Notes under the pieces: generated by a model | What the model was told of the DNA's origin: nothing | What the model saw: only the letters and a program-made list of their open reading frames with translations | Database searches by the model: none | DNA from: B8-G4 sp033720735 | GTDB lineage: Bacteria > Bacteroidota > Bacteroidia > Chitinophagales > Saprospiraceae | Direction: 5' to 3' | Assembly: GCA_033720735.1 (NCBI GenBank) | Contig: JAWWBX010000025.1 | Coordinates: forward strand, 1-24,831 | DNA: 24,831 nt | Shown: in pieces, positions 1-7,784 of the stretch | Position numbering within the stretch: position 1 is the first letter of the stretch | Layout: every line of letters starts with the position of its first letter | Position numbers and translations under genes: made by a program

Positions 1-804
1 GATTCCTTTGCTGTTGCCCGGTCGATTGCGCGCAGCAATCCGCGGGTGCGGGCCTACCAACTGGCCAGGAACGTTACGACCCCGTACGCCCAATTCGCCG
101 GCATGCGGCTGGCTAACGGCGACTGCGTGGTGAGCGTCCCGGACGACCTGCAACGTCCATTAAGTGTGGTGGTTGCCATGTATCGCGCCTGGCAACAAGG
201 CCACCAGGTGGTGATCGGCCACCGGGCGAGCCGCAATGACGGATGGCTCAATGACCTCTTCTCACGCTGGTATTACCGACTCATGAACCGCCTCTCTGAC
301 GTTCGGTTCCCGCCGGGAGGCGCCGATGGGTTCCTTGCTGACCGGGAGGTCATCGACATCCTGAACCAACGCATCAGTCCGGTCAACACCAGTACCGTCG
401 TCGAGGTATTGCGCTTGGGTTTCGATCCACATTTTATCCCTTACGACCGCCCGCCGTCTGATCGCAAATCGCGTTGGTCGCTGCGCAAAAAGGTACGCCT
501 GGCGCTCGACACCTTCTTCGCTTCATCCTCGTTTCCGATCCGTATGATCACGATCCTTGGCTTCGTGATGGCATTGGTCAGTTTTATCATCATTGTTCTG
601 ATCGTGATCGCCAAGCTGTTTTCCGACAACACATTGTTTGGTTTGCCGGTACAGGGCTGGGCCACAAGTGTCGTGATCACGGTATTGTTCAATGGGATCA
701 CCTTGCTCGCGCTGGGGATCGTCGCCGAATATATCTGGCGGATCTATGAAGAGGTCAAAGGCCGTCCGGGTTTCATTATTCGCAAAAACGACGAAGAAGA
801 ATGA
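1..804 (+). CDS. Membrane-anchored family 2 glycosyltransferase (5' partial)
   Basis: The frame is open from base 1, so the true start lies upstream; the GTG at 46 is only an internal codon. The visible part matches the second half of the DPM1/GtrB-like family 2 glycosyltransferases, which move a sugar from a nucleotide donor to a polyprenyl phosphate at the cytoplasmic membrane. Supporting features are an acidic VPDDLQ motif where the family has a DxD-type motif, an SRND stretch, a GGADGFLADREV segment, and two C-terminal membrane helices (about 540-620 and 655-745) followed by the usual YEEVKGRPGFII tail. The stop overlaps the next start as ATGA at 801-804, so the two genes are translationally coupled. 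The adjacent sugar aminotransferase points to a surface polysaccharide or lipid-linked sugar. Donor and acceptor cannot be read from sequence. Confidence 0.88.
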   Translation, partial: DSFAVARSIARSNPRVRAYQLARNVTTPYAQFAGMRLANGDCVVSVPDDLQRPLSVVVAMYRAWQQGHQVVIGHRASRNDGWLNDLFSRWYYRLMNRLSDVRFPPGGADGFLADREVIDILNQRISPVNTSTVVEVLRLGFDPHFIPYDRPPSDRKSRWSLRKKVRLALDTFFASSSFPIRMITILGFVMALVSFIIIVLIVIAKLFSDNTLFGLPVQGWATSVVITVLFNGITLLALGIVAEYIWRIYEEVKGRPGFIIRKNDEEE

Positions 805-1919
805 GTGCGCGACCGATCCCGGCATTGAGCCTGAAGCAGATGCATGACGAGATCAGGGCGCAAGCGATGCGCGCGCTGACAGACGTGTACGACGGGCACT
901 GGTATGTCCTGGGCCCGCAGGTACGGGCGTTCGAAAAGGGGTATGCGGAGTATATCGGCACACGCTTTTGCGTGACCTGTGCCAGCGGACTGGACGCGCT
1001 GGTCCTGGCCTTGCGTGTCCTGGGCATACGTGCCGGCGACAAGGTACTGGTGCCGTCCAACACGTACGTTGCAACCTGGCTTGCCCCCTCGGCTTTGGGT
1101 GCGATACCTGTGCCGGTCGAACCGGATCCCGGCACGTACAACATCACGGTGGACTCCCTGCAGAAGGTCGACCTGGAAGGTGTGCGTGCGATCATCCCCG
1201 TACATCTCTACGGACAGACTTGCGTGATGCCGGAGATCATGGCCTGGGCCCGCGGCCATGACATCGTGGTTGTCGAAGACAATGCACAGGCCCATGGCGC
1301 AGCGGTATCCGGCAAGCGCACGGGCAGTTTCGGTCATGCCAACGCACATAGCTTTTATCCGACCAAGAACCTCGGGTGCCTGGGAGAGGGGGGCGCCGTG
1401 ACAACTGACGATCCCGAACTGGCTGATCAATTGCGCATTCTGCGTAACTACGGCCAACGCGAGAAGTACGTCAACGAAGTGAAAGGCATCAATGCCCGCT
1501 TCGACGAGATCCAGGCGGCATTTCTCAACGTCAAACTAACCCATCTGGATGGCTGGAATGCAGAACGCAGAAGACTGGCTGCTCTGTACATGGAGGGCCT
1601 GGCGGGGCTGGAAGGCATCACCTTGCCCGCTCAATGGCTTGATGAGCGGCAGGTCTTCCACATCTTTCCGATCGGCTGTGTGCAGCGCGATGCATTACAG
1701 ACCCACCTCCGTGCAGCAGGCATCGGTACACTGATCCACTACCCGGTCCCGCCGCATTTACAAACAGCCTACCGCGATCTGGGATATCGCAAGGGTGATT
1801 TCCCGATTGCCGAATCCCTGGCTGATCGCGTATTGTCGCTTCCGCTGTATCCTGGCCTGGAAGACGAGGATGTGGCTCGGGTGTGTCAGGAAATCGCCCG
1901 CTTCATGGGGCAGGCCTAA
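801..1919 (+). CDS. DegT/DnrJ/EryC1/StrS-family sugar aminotransferase
   Basis: This 372-residue protein has the normal length for the PLP-dependent fold-type I enzymes that add an amino group to keto-sugar nucleotides. The Schiff-base lysine is K189 in SFYPTKNLG. D160 and Q163 in VVEDNAQAHGA match the pyridine-ring and phosphate contacts of the family. An HLYGQ motif near residue 135 resembles the C-3 aminotransferases of the FdtB/QdtB type, so a dTDP-3-amino-3,6-dideoxyhexose is plausible but not proven. The start overlaps the stop of the upstream glycosyltransferase (ATGA), so both probably serve one glycan pathway. The stop overlaps the stop of the convergent trkH by four bases (CTAA). 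The substrate assignment is inference; the family assignment is firm. Confidence 0.92.
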   Translation: MSARPIPALSLKQMHDEIRAQAMRALTDVYDGHWYVLGPQVRAFEKGYAEYIGTRFCVTCASGLDALVLALRVLGIRAGDKVLVPSNTYVATWLAPSALGAIPVPVEPDPGTYNITVDSLQKVDLEGVRAIIPVHLYGQTCVMPEIMAWARGHDIVVVEDNAQAHGAAVSGKRTGSFGHANAHSFYPTKNLGCLGEGGAVTTDDPELADQLRILRNYGQREKYVNEVKGINARFDEIQAAFLNVKLTHLDGWNAERRRLAALYMEGLAGLEGITLPAQWLDERQVFHIFPIGCVQRDALQTHLRAAGIGTLIHYPVPPHLQTAYRDLGYRKGDFPIAESLADRVLSLPLYPGLEDEDVARVCQEIARFMGQA

Positions 1920-3355
1920 CCCGATTTTTTCCAGAAATACGGTGTGAACAGAACGAGGATCGTAAATAACTCCAGTCGGCCGAGCAGCATGATAAAACCC
2001 AGGAAGGCTTTGGCCATGTCTGGCACATGCGCAAACGTATTGACAGGGCCGACTGAGCCGATGGCGGGGCCCACATTCCCAAGTGAAGTTGCCACTGCGC
2101 CCGAGGCCGACGTAAAGTCCATGCCACAGGCACTCACGACGATCGTGCCTACGACAAAGATGCCCAGGTAAACGAGCAGGAACACCAGAATATGGGTCAG
2201 GATGCGCGGGGCGACGATCTCCTGATTGATCTTGATCCGGATGATCGCGCGCGGGTGAAGGATCCGCTTGAATTCGAGGATCGAGTTTTTCACAAAGACA
2301 ATGTGCCGCACCAGCTTGATGCCGCCGCTGGTCGAACCGGCGCACGCTCCGCAAAACAACAGGATGAAAAAGAACATGGCAAACCCGAGCCCCCAGGCGG
2401 TGTAATCGGCTGTCACATAGCCGGTCGTTGTGATCACCGAGACGATCTGAAACAGAGAATTGCGCAACGCAGGCTCGACAGCGTAGATGTCGTGGGCGAT
2501 CAACAATCCCGCAACAGCCAGGCCCATCAGGAGTACGATGGTGACATAGGCGCGGAATTCATCACTCCGCCATACCCGCCGAAACTTGCCGGTCAGACCG
2601 AAGTAGATGACGGTATAGTTGGTACCCGCCAATAGCATGAACAAAATAGCGAGATACTGGATCGAGGGGCCGAAGTGCGCCATGGACGCATTCTTGGTGG
2701 AAAACCCGCCAGTGGCCATCGTGGTCAGCCCATGATTGACCGCATCGTAAAACGACATGCCAAACTGCTTGTACAGAGCTATGAGGATGGCAGTCAGGCT
2801 GACGTAAATGAGCCAGAGCCTGCGAGCCGTTACCTTGATCCGCGGGTGAATCTTGTCGGAGGTCGGCCCGGGTGCTTCAGCAACAAACAGCTCAACGCCG
2901 CCGATCCCGAGCAACGGGAAGATGGCGACTGTCAGCACAATGATCCCCATACCACCGATCCATTGGGTGAGGCTTCGCCAGAAAAGGAGTCCGCGTGGCA
3001 GCGACTCGACATCATTGAAGATGGTGGCACCCGTGGTTGTGTATCCTGAGACCGCCTCGAAGAACGCATCGATCGTCGAACCAGTGATACCGCTCAGTAA
3101 GTAGGGGAGCGTGCCGAATCCCACCATGACGATCCAGCCCAGCGCCACAATGAGGTAGCCTTCGCGCTTGGTAATGGTCGTTGATCCGATCCGGTAGAAA
3201 AACAGCAGTAGCCCGACGCCCATCGTGATCGCTGCGGAGAGAAGCAACGTACGGCTTTCGTCACCCTCGGCAAACAACAGGCAACTGAGCATCAGGCCTG
3301 CCTGGAACATCAGCAGCAGGCCAAGTACGTTCGTGATCGGCCGGATCTTGAACAT
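1916..3355 (-). CDS. trkH: Trk/Ktr-type potassium uptake protein, channel subunit
   Basis: This is an integral membrane K+ translocating subunit of about 479 residues. All four pore loops of the superfamily are visible: SGYTTTGATIF near residues 103-113, a TTMATGGFST loop, a SVITTTGYVT loop and a SLGNVGPAIG loop, each with the selectivity-filter glycine. The start is taken as the ATG at 3355-3353, encoding MFKIRPITNVLG, which lies 4 bases past the trkA stop. An in-frame ATG at 3406 would add 17 polar residues encoded inside trkA and looks wrong. The upstream gene supplies the regulatory RCK subunit, so the two form a complete Trk system. The stop codon overlaps that of the convergent aminotransferase. 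trkH and ktrB names are both used in this family. Confidence 0.93.
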   Translation of the reverse strand: MFKIRPITNVLGLLLMFQAGLMLSCLLFAEGDESRTLLLSAAITMGVGLLLFFYRIGSTTITKREGYLIVALGWIVMVGFGTLPYLLSGITGSTIDAFFEAVSGYTTTGATIFNDVESLPRGLLFWRSLTQWIGGMGIIVLTVAIFPLLGIGGVELFVAEAPGPTSDKIHPRIKVTARRLWLIYVSLTAILIALYKQFGMSFYDAVNHGLTTMATGGFSTKNASMAHFGPSIQYLAILFMLLAGTNYTVIYFGLTGKFRRVWRSDEFRAYVTIVLLMGLAVAGLLIAHDIYAVEPALRNSLFQIVSVITTTGYVTADYTAWGLGFAMFFFILLFCGACAGSTSGGIKLVRHIVFVKNSILEFKRILHPRAIIRIKINQEIVAPRILTHILVFLLVYLGIFVVGTIVVSACGMDFTSASGAVATSLGNVGPAIGSVGPVNTFAHVPDMAKAFLGFIMLLGRLELFTILVLFTPYFWKKSG

Positions 3356-3359
3356 CGGG

Positions 3360-4700
3360 CTACCTGAAGAGTTTCTCCACTTTCGAGATCGCTTCGTGTT
3401 GTGCAAAGACGATCACCTTGTCGTCCTTTTGCAGGATGGAGTCCTCGTCCGGAAAGAGACTGTCGTGGTCGCGGATGATGCCCGCCACGATCGCCTTGTC
3501 CGGAAGGTGCAGCTCACCGAGCGGCTTTCTGGTGAGCCTGTTTTCTTTGTGAATCGCAAATTCGATGATCTCTGCATCAACCCCGTGCAGGCTGGCGATG
3601 GCTTCAATCTTGCCCTTGCGCACATAGCGGAAGACATTGTTGGCAGCGATCAGTTTTTTGTTGATGATCGTGTCGACACCGATATTCTGCGAGATGCGCA
3701 TGTAGTCCATGTTGTCGACGAGGGCAATGGTTTTGTGAACGCCCGATTCCTCGGCGAGGAGGCTGGTCACAATATTCGTCTCCGAGTTGGGGGTGAGCGC
3801 TATAAAGGCATCCATCTTTTCCAGGCCTTCCTCCTTGAGCAGTTCGATGTTGTTGGGATCGCCCTGGATCACCAACGTCTTCTTGAGCCGCTTGGCCAGT
3901 CGTTTACAGCGCTCCTTGTCCTTGTCGACGATGACGACATTGTAGTCCTGCTCAAGCAGCTGGGCCGTCTTCATACCCAGTTCAGTCCCGCCTACGACCA
4001 TGATATTGCGGACTTTGACGGGATTCTTGCCGGCGATCTGCAGGACTTCCTGCATACGCTTCGATTTGGCAAAGAAATAGATATGATCATGCCGGCGTAC
4101 GACGGTATCGGGCTGAGGGATGATGGTGCGATCTCCGCGCTGGATCGCGATCGGCCGGAAAAACTGACCGCCGTGCTGATCCGAGATCTCCTGGAAGGTC
4201 AGGTTGACCAAAGGCGATGAATCGTCGAGCGAAATGCCTGCCAGCGTCAGCGTCCCTTGTTCGAATTCAAACAGGTCCGTGACGGTCGACTGCTGGACCA
4301 GCCGCAAGCATTCCTGTGCCGCCAGCTGGGTGGGGCAGATGAGTGCGTCGATGCCCAATTCCTGGAAGGAGGCGCGCTGGTCGTCGGCGAGATACTCATG
4401 ATTGCTCACCCTTGCGATCGTCTGCCGAGCACCCATCTTCTTGGCCAGGATACAGCTGACCAGGTTGTTCTTTTCTGAAGTCGTCATCGCCATGAAAAGG
4501 CTGGCATTGCTGATCTCGGCCTGCTGCAATACCGCGAGTGAAGCTGAGTCTCCCGGGATCGTCTGGACATCGAGATGGGTGGCGGCGTATTCGAGCACCT
4601 CGACGTTGGTGTCGATCAGGACAATGTCCTGCTGCTCGATGGACAAGAGGCGTGCCAGGTGAAAGCCGGTGTCACCTGCCCCAGCAATAACAATCTTCAT
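3360..4700 (-). CDS. trkA: Trk system potassium uptake protein TrkA (double RCK)
   Basis: This 446-residue cytosolic regulator has the full-length TrkA layout of two tandem RCK units rather than the single-unit KtrA form. Each unit starts with a nucleotide-binding Rossmann motif: GAGDTG at residues 7-12 with acidic D30 at the end of the second strand, and GGTELG at residues 237-242 followed by VIVDKD. Each is followed by an RCK_C-type segment, and the second ends the protein with the KVIVFAQHEAISKVEKLF tail. TrkA binds NAD(H) and adenine nucleotides and gates the TrkH pore. It is the first gene of a two-gene operon with trkH. A TACATTTG element 25 bases upstream of the ATG is the probable -7 promoter box. 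Confidence 0.95.
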   Translation of the reverse strand: MKIVIAGAGDTGFHLARLLSIEQQDIVLIDTNVEVLEYAATHLDVQTIPGDSASLAVLQQAEISNASLFMAMTTSEKNNLVSCILAKKMGARQTIARVSNHEYLADDQRASFQELGIDALICPTQLAAQECLRLVQQSTVTDLFEFEQGTLTLAGISLDDSSPLVNLTFQEISDQHGGQFFRPIAIQRGDRTIIPQPDTVVRRHDHIYFFAKSKRMQEVLQIAGKNPVKVRNIMVVGGTELGMKTAQLLEQDYNVVIVDKDKERCKRLAKRLKKTLVIQGDPNNIELLKEEGLEKMDAFIALTPNSETNIVTSLLAEESGVHKTIALVDNMDYMRISQNIGVDTIINKKLIAANNVFRYVRKGKIEAIASLHGVDAEIIEFAIHKENRLTRKPLGELHLPDKAIVAGIIRDHDSLFPDEDSILQKDDKVIVFAQHEAISKVEKLFR

Positions 4701-4724
4701 ACCTGAGCGCGATCATCACGACAG

Positions 4725-4732
4725 CAAATGTA
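4725..4732 (-). promoter_or_regulatory. Candidate -7 element of the trkAH promoter
   Basis: On the minus strand this reads TACATTTG, a match to the Bacteroidota -7 consensus TAnnTTTG. It lies 24 bases before the trkA ATG, inside the 74-base gap between trkA and the upstream amidohydrolase gene. I found no convincing TTTG-type -33 box at the usual spacing, so the call is moderate. Confidence 0.45.
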
Positions 4733-4774
4733 CCTGTTTCCCGGTTTCGCCCGCCCTCGATCAACGCATTCCTG

Positions 4775-6457
4775 TCAATCCTGTCCCTGATACCCGGGGC
4801 CGCGCACAAAGCGTCCGGGCAGGGCGCCGGTGTGATCTCCGTCCTTGAGCACTTGTACACCGTTGACAAAGACGTGCTGCACGCCGGTGGCGTACTGGTG
4901 CGGCTCTGCAAAGGTGGCGTGATCCTGGATGGTTTCCGGGTTGAAAACGACCACATCTGCAAAGTAGCCGGGCGCGAGGAGACCCCGCCGTTCGATCTTG
5001 AGATGGGAAGCCGGCAGGGCAGTGAGCTTATGCACTGCTTCCTCGAGCGGGATCACCTGCTCATCCCGGACGTATTTACCCAACAGACGGGCGAAGTTGC
5101 CGTAAGCCCTGGGATGGGGATTGGACTTGAGAAACACCCCTTCGGCAGCGGGTGCGCCGGCATCCGAACCAAATGTCATGTAGGGGAGCTTGATCTGCTT
5201 CTTGACGTTCTCTTCATCCATCAGAAAATAAACGGTGCCGACTCTGGACCCATCCGCGATGACCAGGTCGATCGCGGCTTCTTCAGGTGACTGTCCTCGT
5301 TCTGCAGCGACTGCTGCGAGCGATTTGCCGGTGTAGTGCTTGAGATCGTCGTTCTTAAAACCCACCAGCAGGACATTATCTGGTGATCCTGCTGCGGCAT
5401 ACAGGTTTTCCCAGTCGTCGGCGTCTTCCTTCATTTCGGCAACCACCTGGGCCCGGACCGCAGGGTCGCGCAGCCGGTCGGCCCATGCTTCATACCCCCC
5501 TTCCTGGACCCATGGGGGCATCGCCGCGTTGAGGCCGGTCGCCCCGGCCACATAGGTGTACATGTCTGTGGTGATCTCCAGCCCTGCAGCACGCGCCGAG
5601 TCGATCTTGGCAATGACCAGATCCATCTTGTGCCAATTGTTGCGACCGGCGGCCTTGAGATGATAGATCTCCGCCGGGATCCTGGCCTCCGCCGCGATCC
5701 GGATCACCTCATCCACCGCTTCGAGCAGTTTGTTGCCCTCGCTGCGCATGTGCGTGATATACATTCCCCCATAGGGCGCGGCGACCTTGCACAATTCGAT
5801 GAGTTCTTCTGTGCTTGAGTAAAACGCCGGCGCGTAGATCAGCGATGAGCCGATGCCCATGGCACCCTCTTCCATTGCTTCACGGGTCAGCTCCGCCATC
5901 CGTGCCATTTCCTCGGCGGTCGGTGGGCGATCCTCATACCCGACCTCGTGGATGCGCAAAGTCGTGGCACCAACAAATGATGCGACGTTGGGAGACACGC
6001 CCCGGTCCTCAAGATGCTGCAGGTATTGTCCGAGCGTGCGCCAGGTGATGTCGTACTTGATGTCGCCCTGGTCCTTCAGCTCTTGCTCCTTCATCTTGGG
6101 CGAAAGCGGACCCATTGACCATCCCTCGCCCATGATCTCGAGGGTGACACCCTGGCGGATGTCGCTTTGGGCTTTCCCGTCTTCCAGCAGGGATTCCGTG
6201 GCCCAGCTCAGCATATTGATAAACCCCGGGCTCACGGCCTGCCCTCCGGCGTCGATGGTGAGATCCGCGGTCGCACTGCCAACATCACCGACGGCCGCAA
6301 TCGTATCGGCATTGATCGCCACACTGCCGGTGACGGGTGTACCGCCTGAGCCGTCGTAGATCAATCCATTGGTAATGAGAAGGTCATAGTGCGGCTTCTC
6401 GGTCGAACACATGGTCAACAGCAGCGCGCAAATCAGGGCGATGGCGATTCTGGTCAT
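4775..6457 (-). CDS. D-aminoacylase/N-acyl-D-amino-acid deacylase-family lipoprotein, HxH absent
   Basis: This 560-residue member of the amidohydrolase superfamily has the D-aminoacylase domain order and would hydrolyse an N-acyl amino acid or similar amide. The N-terminus is a short hydrophobic signal ending at C17 (LLTMC), a plausible but imperfect lipobox, which places it in the envelope. In characterised D-aminoacylase the ligands are an HxH pair, a Cys, two His and an Asp. Here E107 stands at the Cys position, and H236 (THMRSE), H266 (YHLKA) and D432 (GSDAG) are kept. The PGFIDxHxH segment instead reads PGFINMLSW (residues 77-85), so both histidines of the pair are gone. A single-metal enzyme is therefore likely; the substrate is open. 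The gene appears to stand alone, with its own start region facing the CBM48 gene. Confidence 0.85.
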   Translation of the reverse strand: MTRIAIALICALLLTMCSTEKPHYDLLITNGLIYDGSGGTPVTGSVAINADTIAAVGDVGSATADLTIDAGGQAVSPGFINMLSWATESLLEDGKAQSDIRQGVTLEIMGEGWSMGPLSPKMKEQELKDQGDIKYDITWRTLGQYLQHLEDRGVSPNVASFVGATTLRIHEVGYEDRPPTAEEMARMAELTREAMEEGAMGIGSSLIYAPAFYSSTEELIELCKVAAPYGGMYITHMRSEGNKLLEAVDEVIRIAAEARIPAEIYHLKAAGRNNWHKMDLVIAKIDSARAAGLEITTDMYTYVAGATGLNAAMPPWVQEGGYEAWADRLRDPAVRAQVVAEMKEDADDWENLYAAAGSPDNVLLVGFKNDDLKHYTGKSLAAVAAERGQSPEEAAIDLVIADGSRVGTVYFLMDEENVKKQIKLPYMTFGSDAGAPAAEGVFLKSNPHPRAYGNFARLLGKYVRDEQVIPLEEAVHKLTALPASHLKIERRGLLAPGYFADVVVFNPETIQDHATFAEPHQYATGVQHVFVNGVQVLKDGDHTGALPGRFVRGPGYQGQD

Positions 6458-6511
6458 GGATTTAAGTTACGATAATCAAAATGGCCCTGACGATAAATTC
6501 TCATACACGCA

Positions 6512-6542
6512 TTGTGAATGAGTCGCATGTGTTGTACCTTTG
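6512..6542 (+). promoter_or_regulatory. Bacteroidota-type promoter of the CBM48 gene
   Basis: The -7 box TACCTTTG is at 6535-6542, with a TTG at 6512-6514 as the -33 box, 20 bases upstream. This fits the Bacteroidota arrangement. It puts the transcript start near 6549, downstream of the in-frame ATG at 6540, and so favours the ATG at 6594 as the real start of the next gene. Confidence 0.65.
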
Positions 6543-6593
6543 CGCGCTGAAATTTCAAAAGGTGGTGCATGCCACACAAAAAACCGTTATGTC

Positions 6594-6905
6594 ATGAGCT
6601 TGAAAAAGAAGTATCTCAAGTCGAAGCCCGTCTGTAAAGTCACTTTCAATCTTCCGAAAGACGAAGTGGCAGGCGGCAAGCAGGTCGCCCTCGTGGGTGA
6701 GTTTAACAACTGGAAGCCGAAGAAAGCCGATCACATGCGCAAGCTGAAGAACGGCACCTTTACGAAAACCATCGATCTGGAAGTGGGTAAATCATACCAG
6801 TTCCGCTACCTGATCGACGGCGAGACCTGGGTCAACGACCCGGCAGCCGATGCATACGTCTCGAGCGGCGTGAGCCACGAGGAAAACTGCATTGTGACGG
6901 TCTAA
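6594..6905 (+). CDS. Small stand-alone CBM48/E-set glycogen-binding-like protein
   Basis: This 103-residue protein is almost entirely one isoamylase early-set (CBM48/AMPK-beta-like) domain. Typical motifs are VALVGEFNNWKP near residues 30-42, a KTIDLEVGKSYQFRYLIDG strand pair, and WVNDPAADAY. The family binds alpha-glucans such as glycogen, usually as a module of branching enzymes or AMPK. Here it is alone, after a lysine-rich N-terminus and without a signal peptide, so it should be cytoplasmic. The ATG at 6594 was chosen because the promoter -7 box covers the ATG at 6540. A strong terminator follows 33 bases after the stop, so the gene is monocistronic. Whether it binds glycogen or acts as a scaffold or regulator is unknown. 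Confidence 0.85.
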   Translation: MSLKKKYLKSKPVCKVTFNLPKDEVAGGKQVALVGEFNNWKPKKADHMRKLKNGTFTKTIDLEVGKSYQFRYLIDGETWVNDPAADAYVSSGVSHEENCIVTV

Positions 6906-6938
6906 AGGACCAATTGAAGACACAACCAGAACAGAGGA

Positions 6939-6975
6939 GGGTGGTTCAGCAATGAGCCGCCCTTCTTTCGTTTTT
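6939..6975 (+). terminator. Intrinsic terminator after the CBM48 gene
   Basis: A 10-base stem (GGGTGGTTCA with TGAGCCGCCC, two G-T wobbles) closes a GCAA tetraloop at 6949-6952. It is followed by a T-rich run ending in TTTTT at 6971-6975. This is a textbook Rho-independent terminator. Confidence 0.88.
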
Positions 6976-6990
6976 GGATCGAAATTTGTG

Positions 6991-6998
6991 TAATTTTG
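6991..6998 (+). promoter_or_regulatory. Candidate -7 element for the exported protein at 7054
   Basis: TAATTTTG matches the TAnnTTTG consensus and lies directly after the preceding terminator, 55 bases before the next ATG. Upstream TTTG and TTCG sequences at 6967-6976 could act as the -33 box, but their spacing is not ideal. Confidence 0.5.
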
Positions 6999-7053
6999 AA
7001 TTGACCTCTTGTGATCACCTCACCCCGCAAATCATCATCCAAAACCTGATGTC

Positions 7054-7674
7054 ATGAAAAAAATGTGGGTCCTTCTCTTCGCGGTCTTATTGGCACTCCC
7101 GCTCAGCCTCAGCAGCCGTAGTGCGGATGCAGACCAGGCTCCGGACGGTACGATCGATATCATCGTCTTTATGATCGAACGGTATGCCGATGGGGCAAAT
7201 ATTGTCTGGAAAGTCGCACACAGCGGCGAGGTGGACGTGTACTTCCTCCAGCATTCAACCAACCAGCTCGACTGGACGACCATCGCCGAGATCGAGCCGA
7301 CCGGTGAGGAGTATGATGCCCAGGACTACTTTCATGGCAACCTCGCCGATGGTACGCATTACTACCGTCTGGTCGCCAGACTCATCTCGGGTGGTGAGCA
7401 GGTCTCCAAAGCCGTGGTCTATCACATCAATGTGGACGCTGTCGGCTCGGGATTTGCCGGCGGGATCAGTTCACCGACCGTGGTCACGTTTGGCAACACG
7501 CTTTCGCTGACCTCTCCGGGTGACACGGGCGGGGACACCGAGGTGCGGGATGCCGAGGGCAAGGTGGTCATGGTCGTGCCGGCCGATGTGTCGGTAGACC
7601 TCACACACCTCCGGCCGGGCGTGTATTTCCTGCGCGACCTGGCGACCGGTGACATCCGGGTGGTGCGCCAATAG
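7054..7674 (+). CDS. Small exported protein with a type-IX-secretion-like C-terminal tail
   Basis: The protein has 206 residues. The N-terminus is a classical signal peptide (MKKMWVLLFAVLLALPLSLS, then an SADA-type cleavage region). The middle part (about 45-130) has the alternating strands of a fibronectin/Ig-like fold, including DYFHGNLADGTHYYRLVAR. The last 60 residues resemble a Bacteroidota type A sorting domain: VRDAEGKVVMVV, then VDLTHLRPGVYFLRDLATGD near the end. The proline-rich motif that normally opens that domain is not seen, so the assignment is tentative. The gene is flanked by a terminator upstream and a hairpin downstream and seems to be transcribed alone. I recognise no specific family or function; a secreted or surface-attached accessory protein is the safest reading. 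Confidence 0.75.
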   Translation: MKKMWVLLFAVLLALPLSLSSRSADADQAPDGTIDIIVFMIERYADGANIVWKVAHSGEVDVYFLQHSTNQLDWTTIAEIEPTGEEYDAQDYFHGNLADGTHYYRLVARLISGGEQVSKAVVYHINVDAVGSGFAGGISSPTVVTFGNTLSLTSPGDTGGDTEVRDAEGKVVMVVPADVSVDLTHLRPGVYFLRDLATGDIRVVRQ

Positions 7675-7677
7675 CCC

Positions 7678-7696
7678 TCTGGCGACGCCCGCCAGA
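7678..7696 (+). terminator. Possible terminator hairpin
   Basis: A perfect 7-base stem (TCTGGCG/CGCCAGA) encloses the loop ACGCC three bases after the stop codon. There is no clear T run behind it, so it is either a weak terminator or an RNA 3'-end stabiliser. Confidence 0.4.
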
Positions 7697-7745
7697 TGAC
7701 CTTCGTATTTCCGGGAATGTGCTTCCATGCCGCTTGGCATTGTTG

Positions 7746-7753
7746 TATCTTTG
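7746..7753 (+). promoter_or_regulatory. -7 element of the four-gene plus-strand operon
   Basis: TATCTTTG is a perfect match to TAnnTTTG. The transcript would start near 7760, about 25 bases before the TTG start codon of the first gene. A clear -33 box is not visible. Confidence 0.6.
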
Positions 7754-7784
7754 CGCGATTTTCTGACCAACAAAACAAAGCGCA

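Noticed and set aside
744..1457. Minus-strand open frame over the aminotransferase
   Set aside because: It is a shadow of the DegT-family gene, with a composition rich in His, Arg and Cys and no recognisable domain.
3225..4220. Long plus-strand open frame (331 codons) over trkA
   Set aside because: It is antisense to the well-conserved TrkA reading frame and shows no family motifs; long antisense frames are expected in GC-rich genes.
5853..6359. Plus-strand open frame over the amidohydrolase
   Set aside because: It lies fully inside the D-aminoacylase-family gene on the opposite strand, and its sequence has no protein-like motif.
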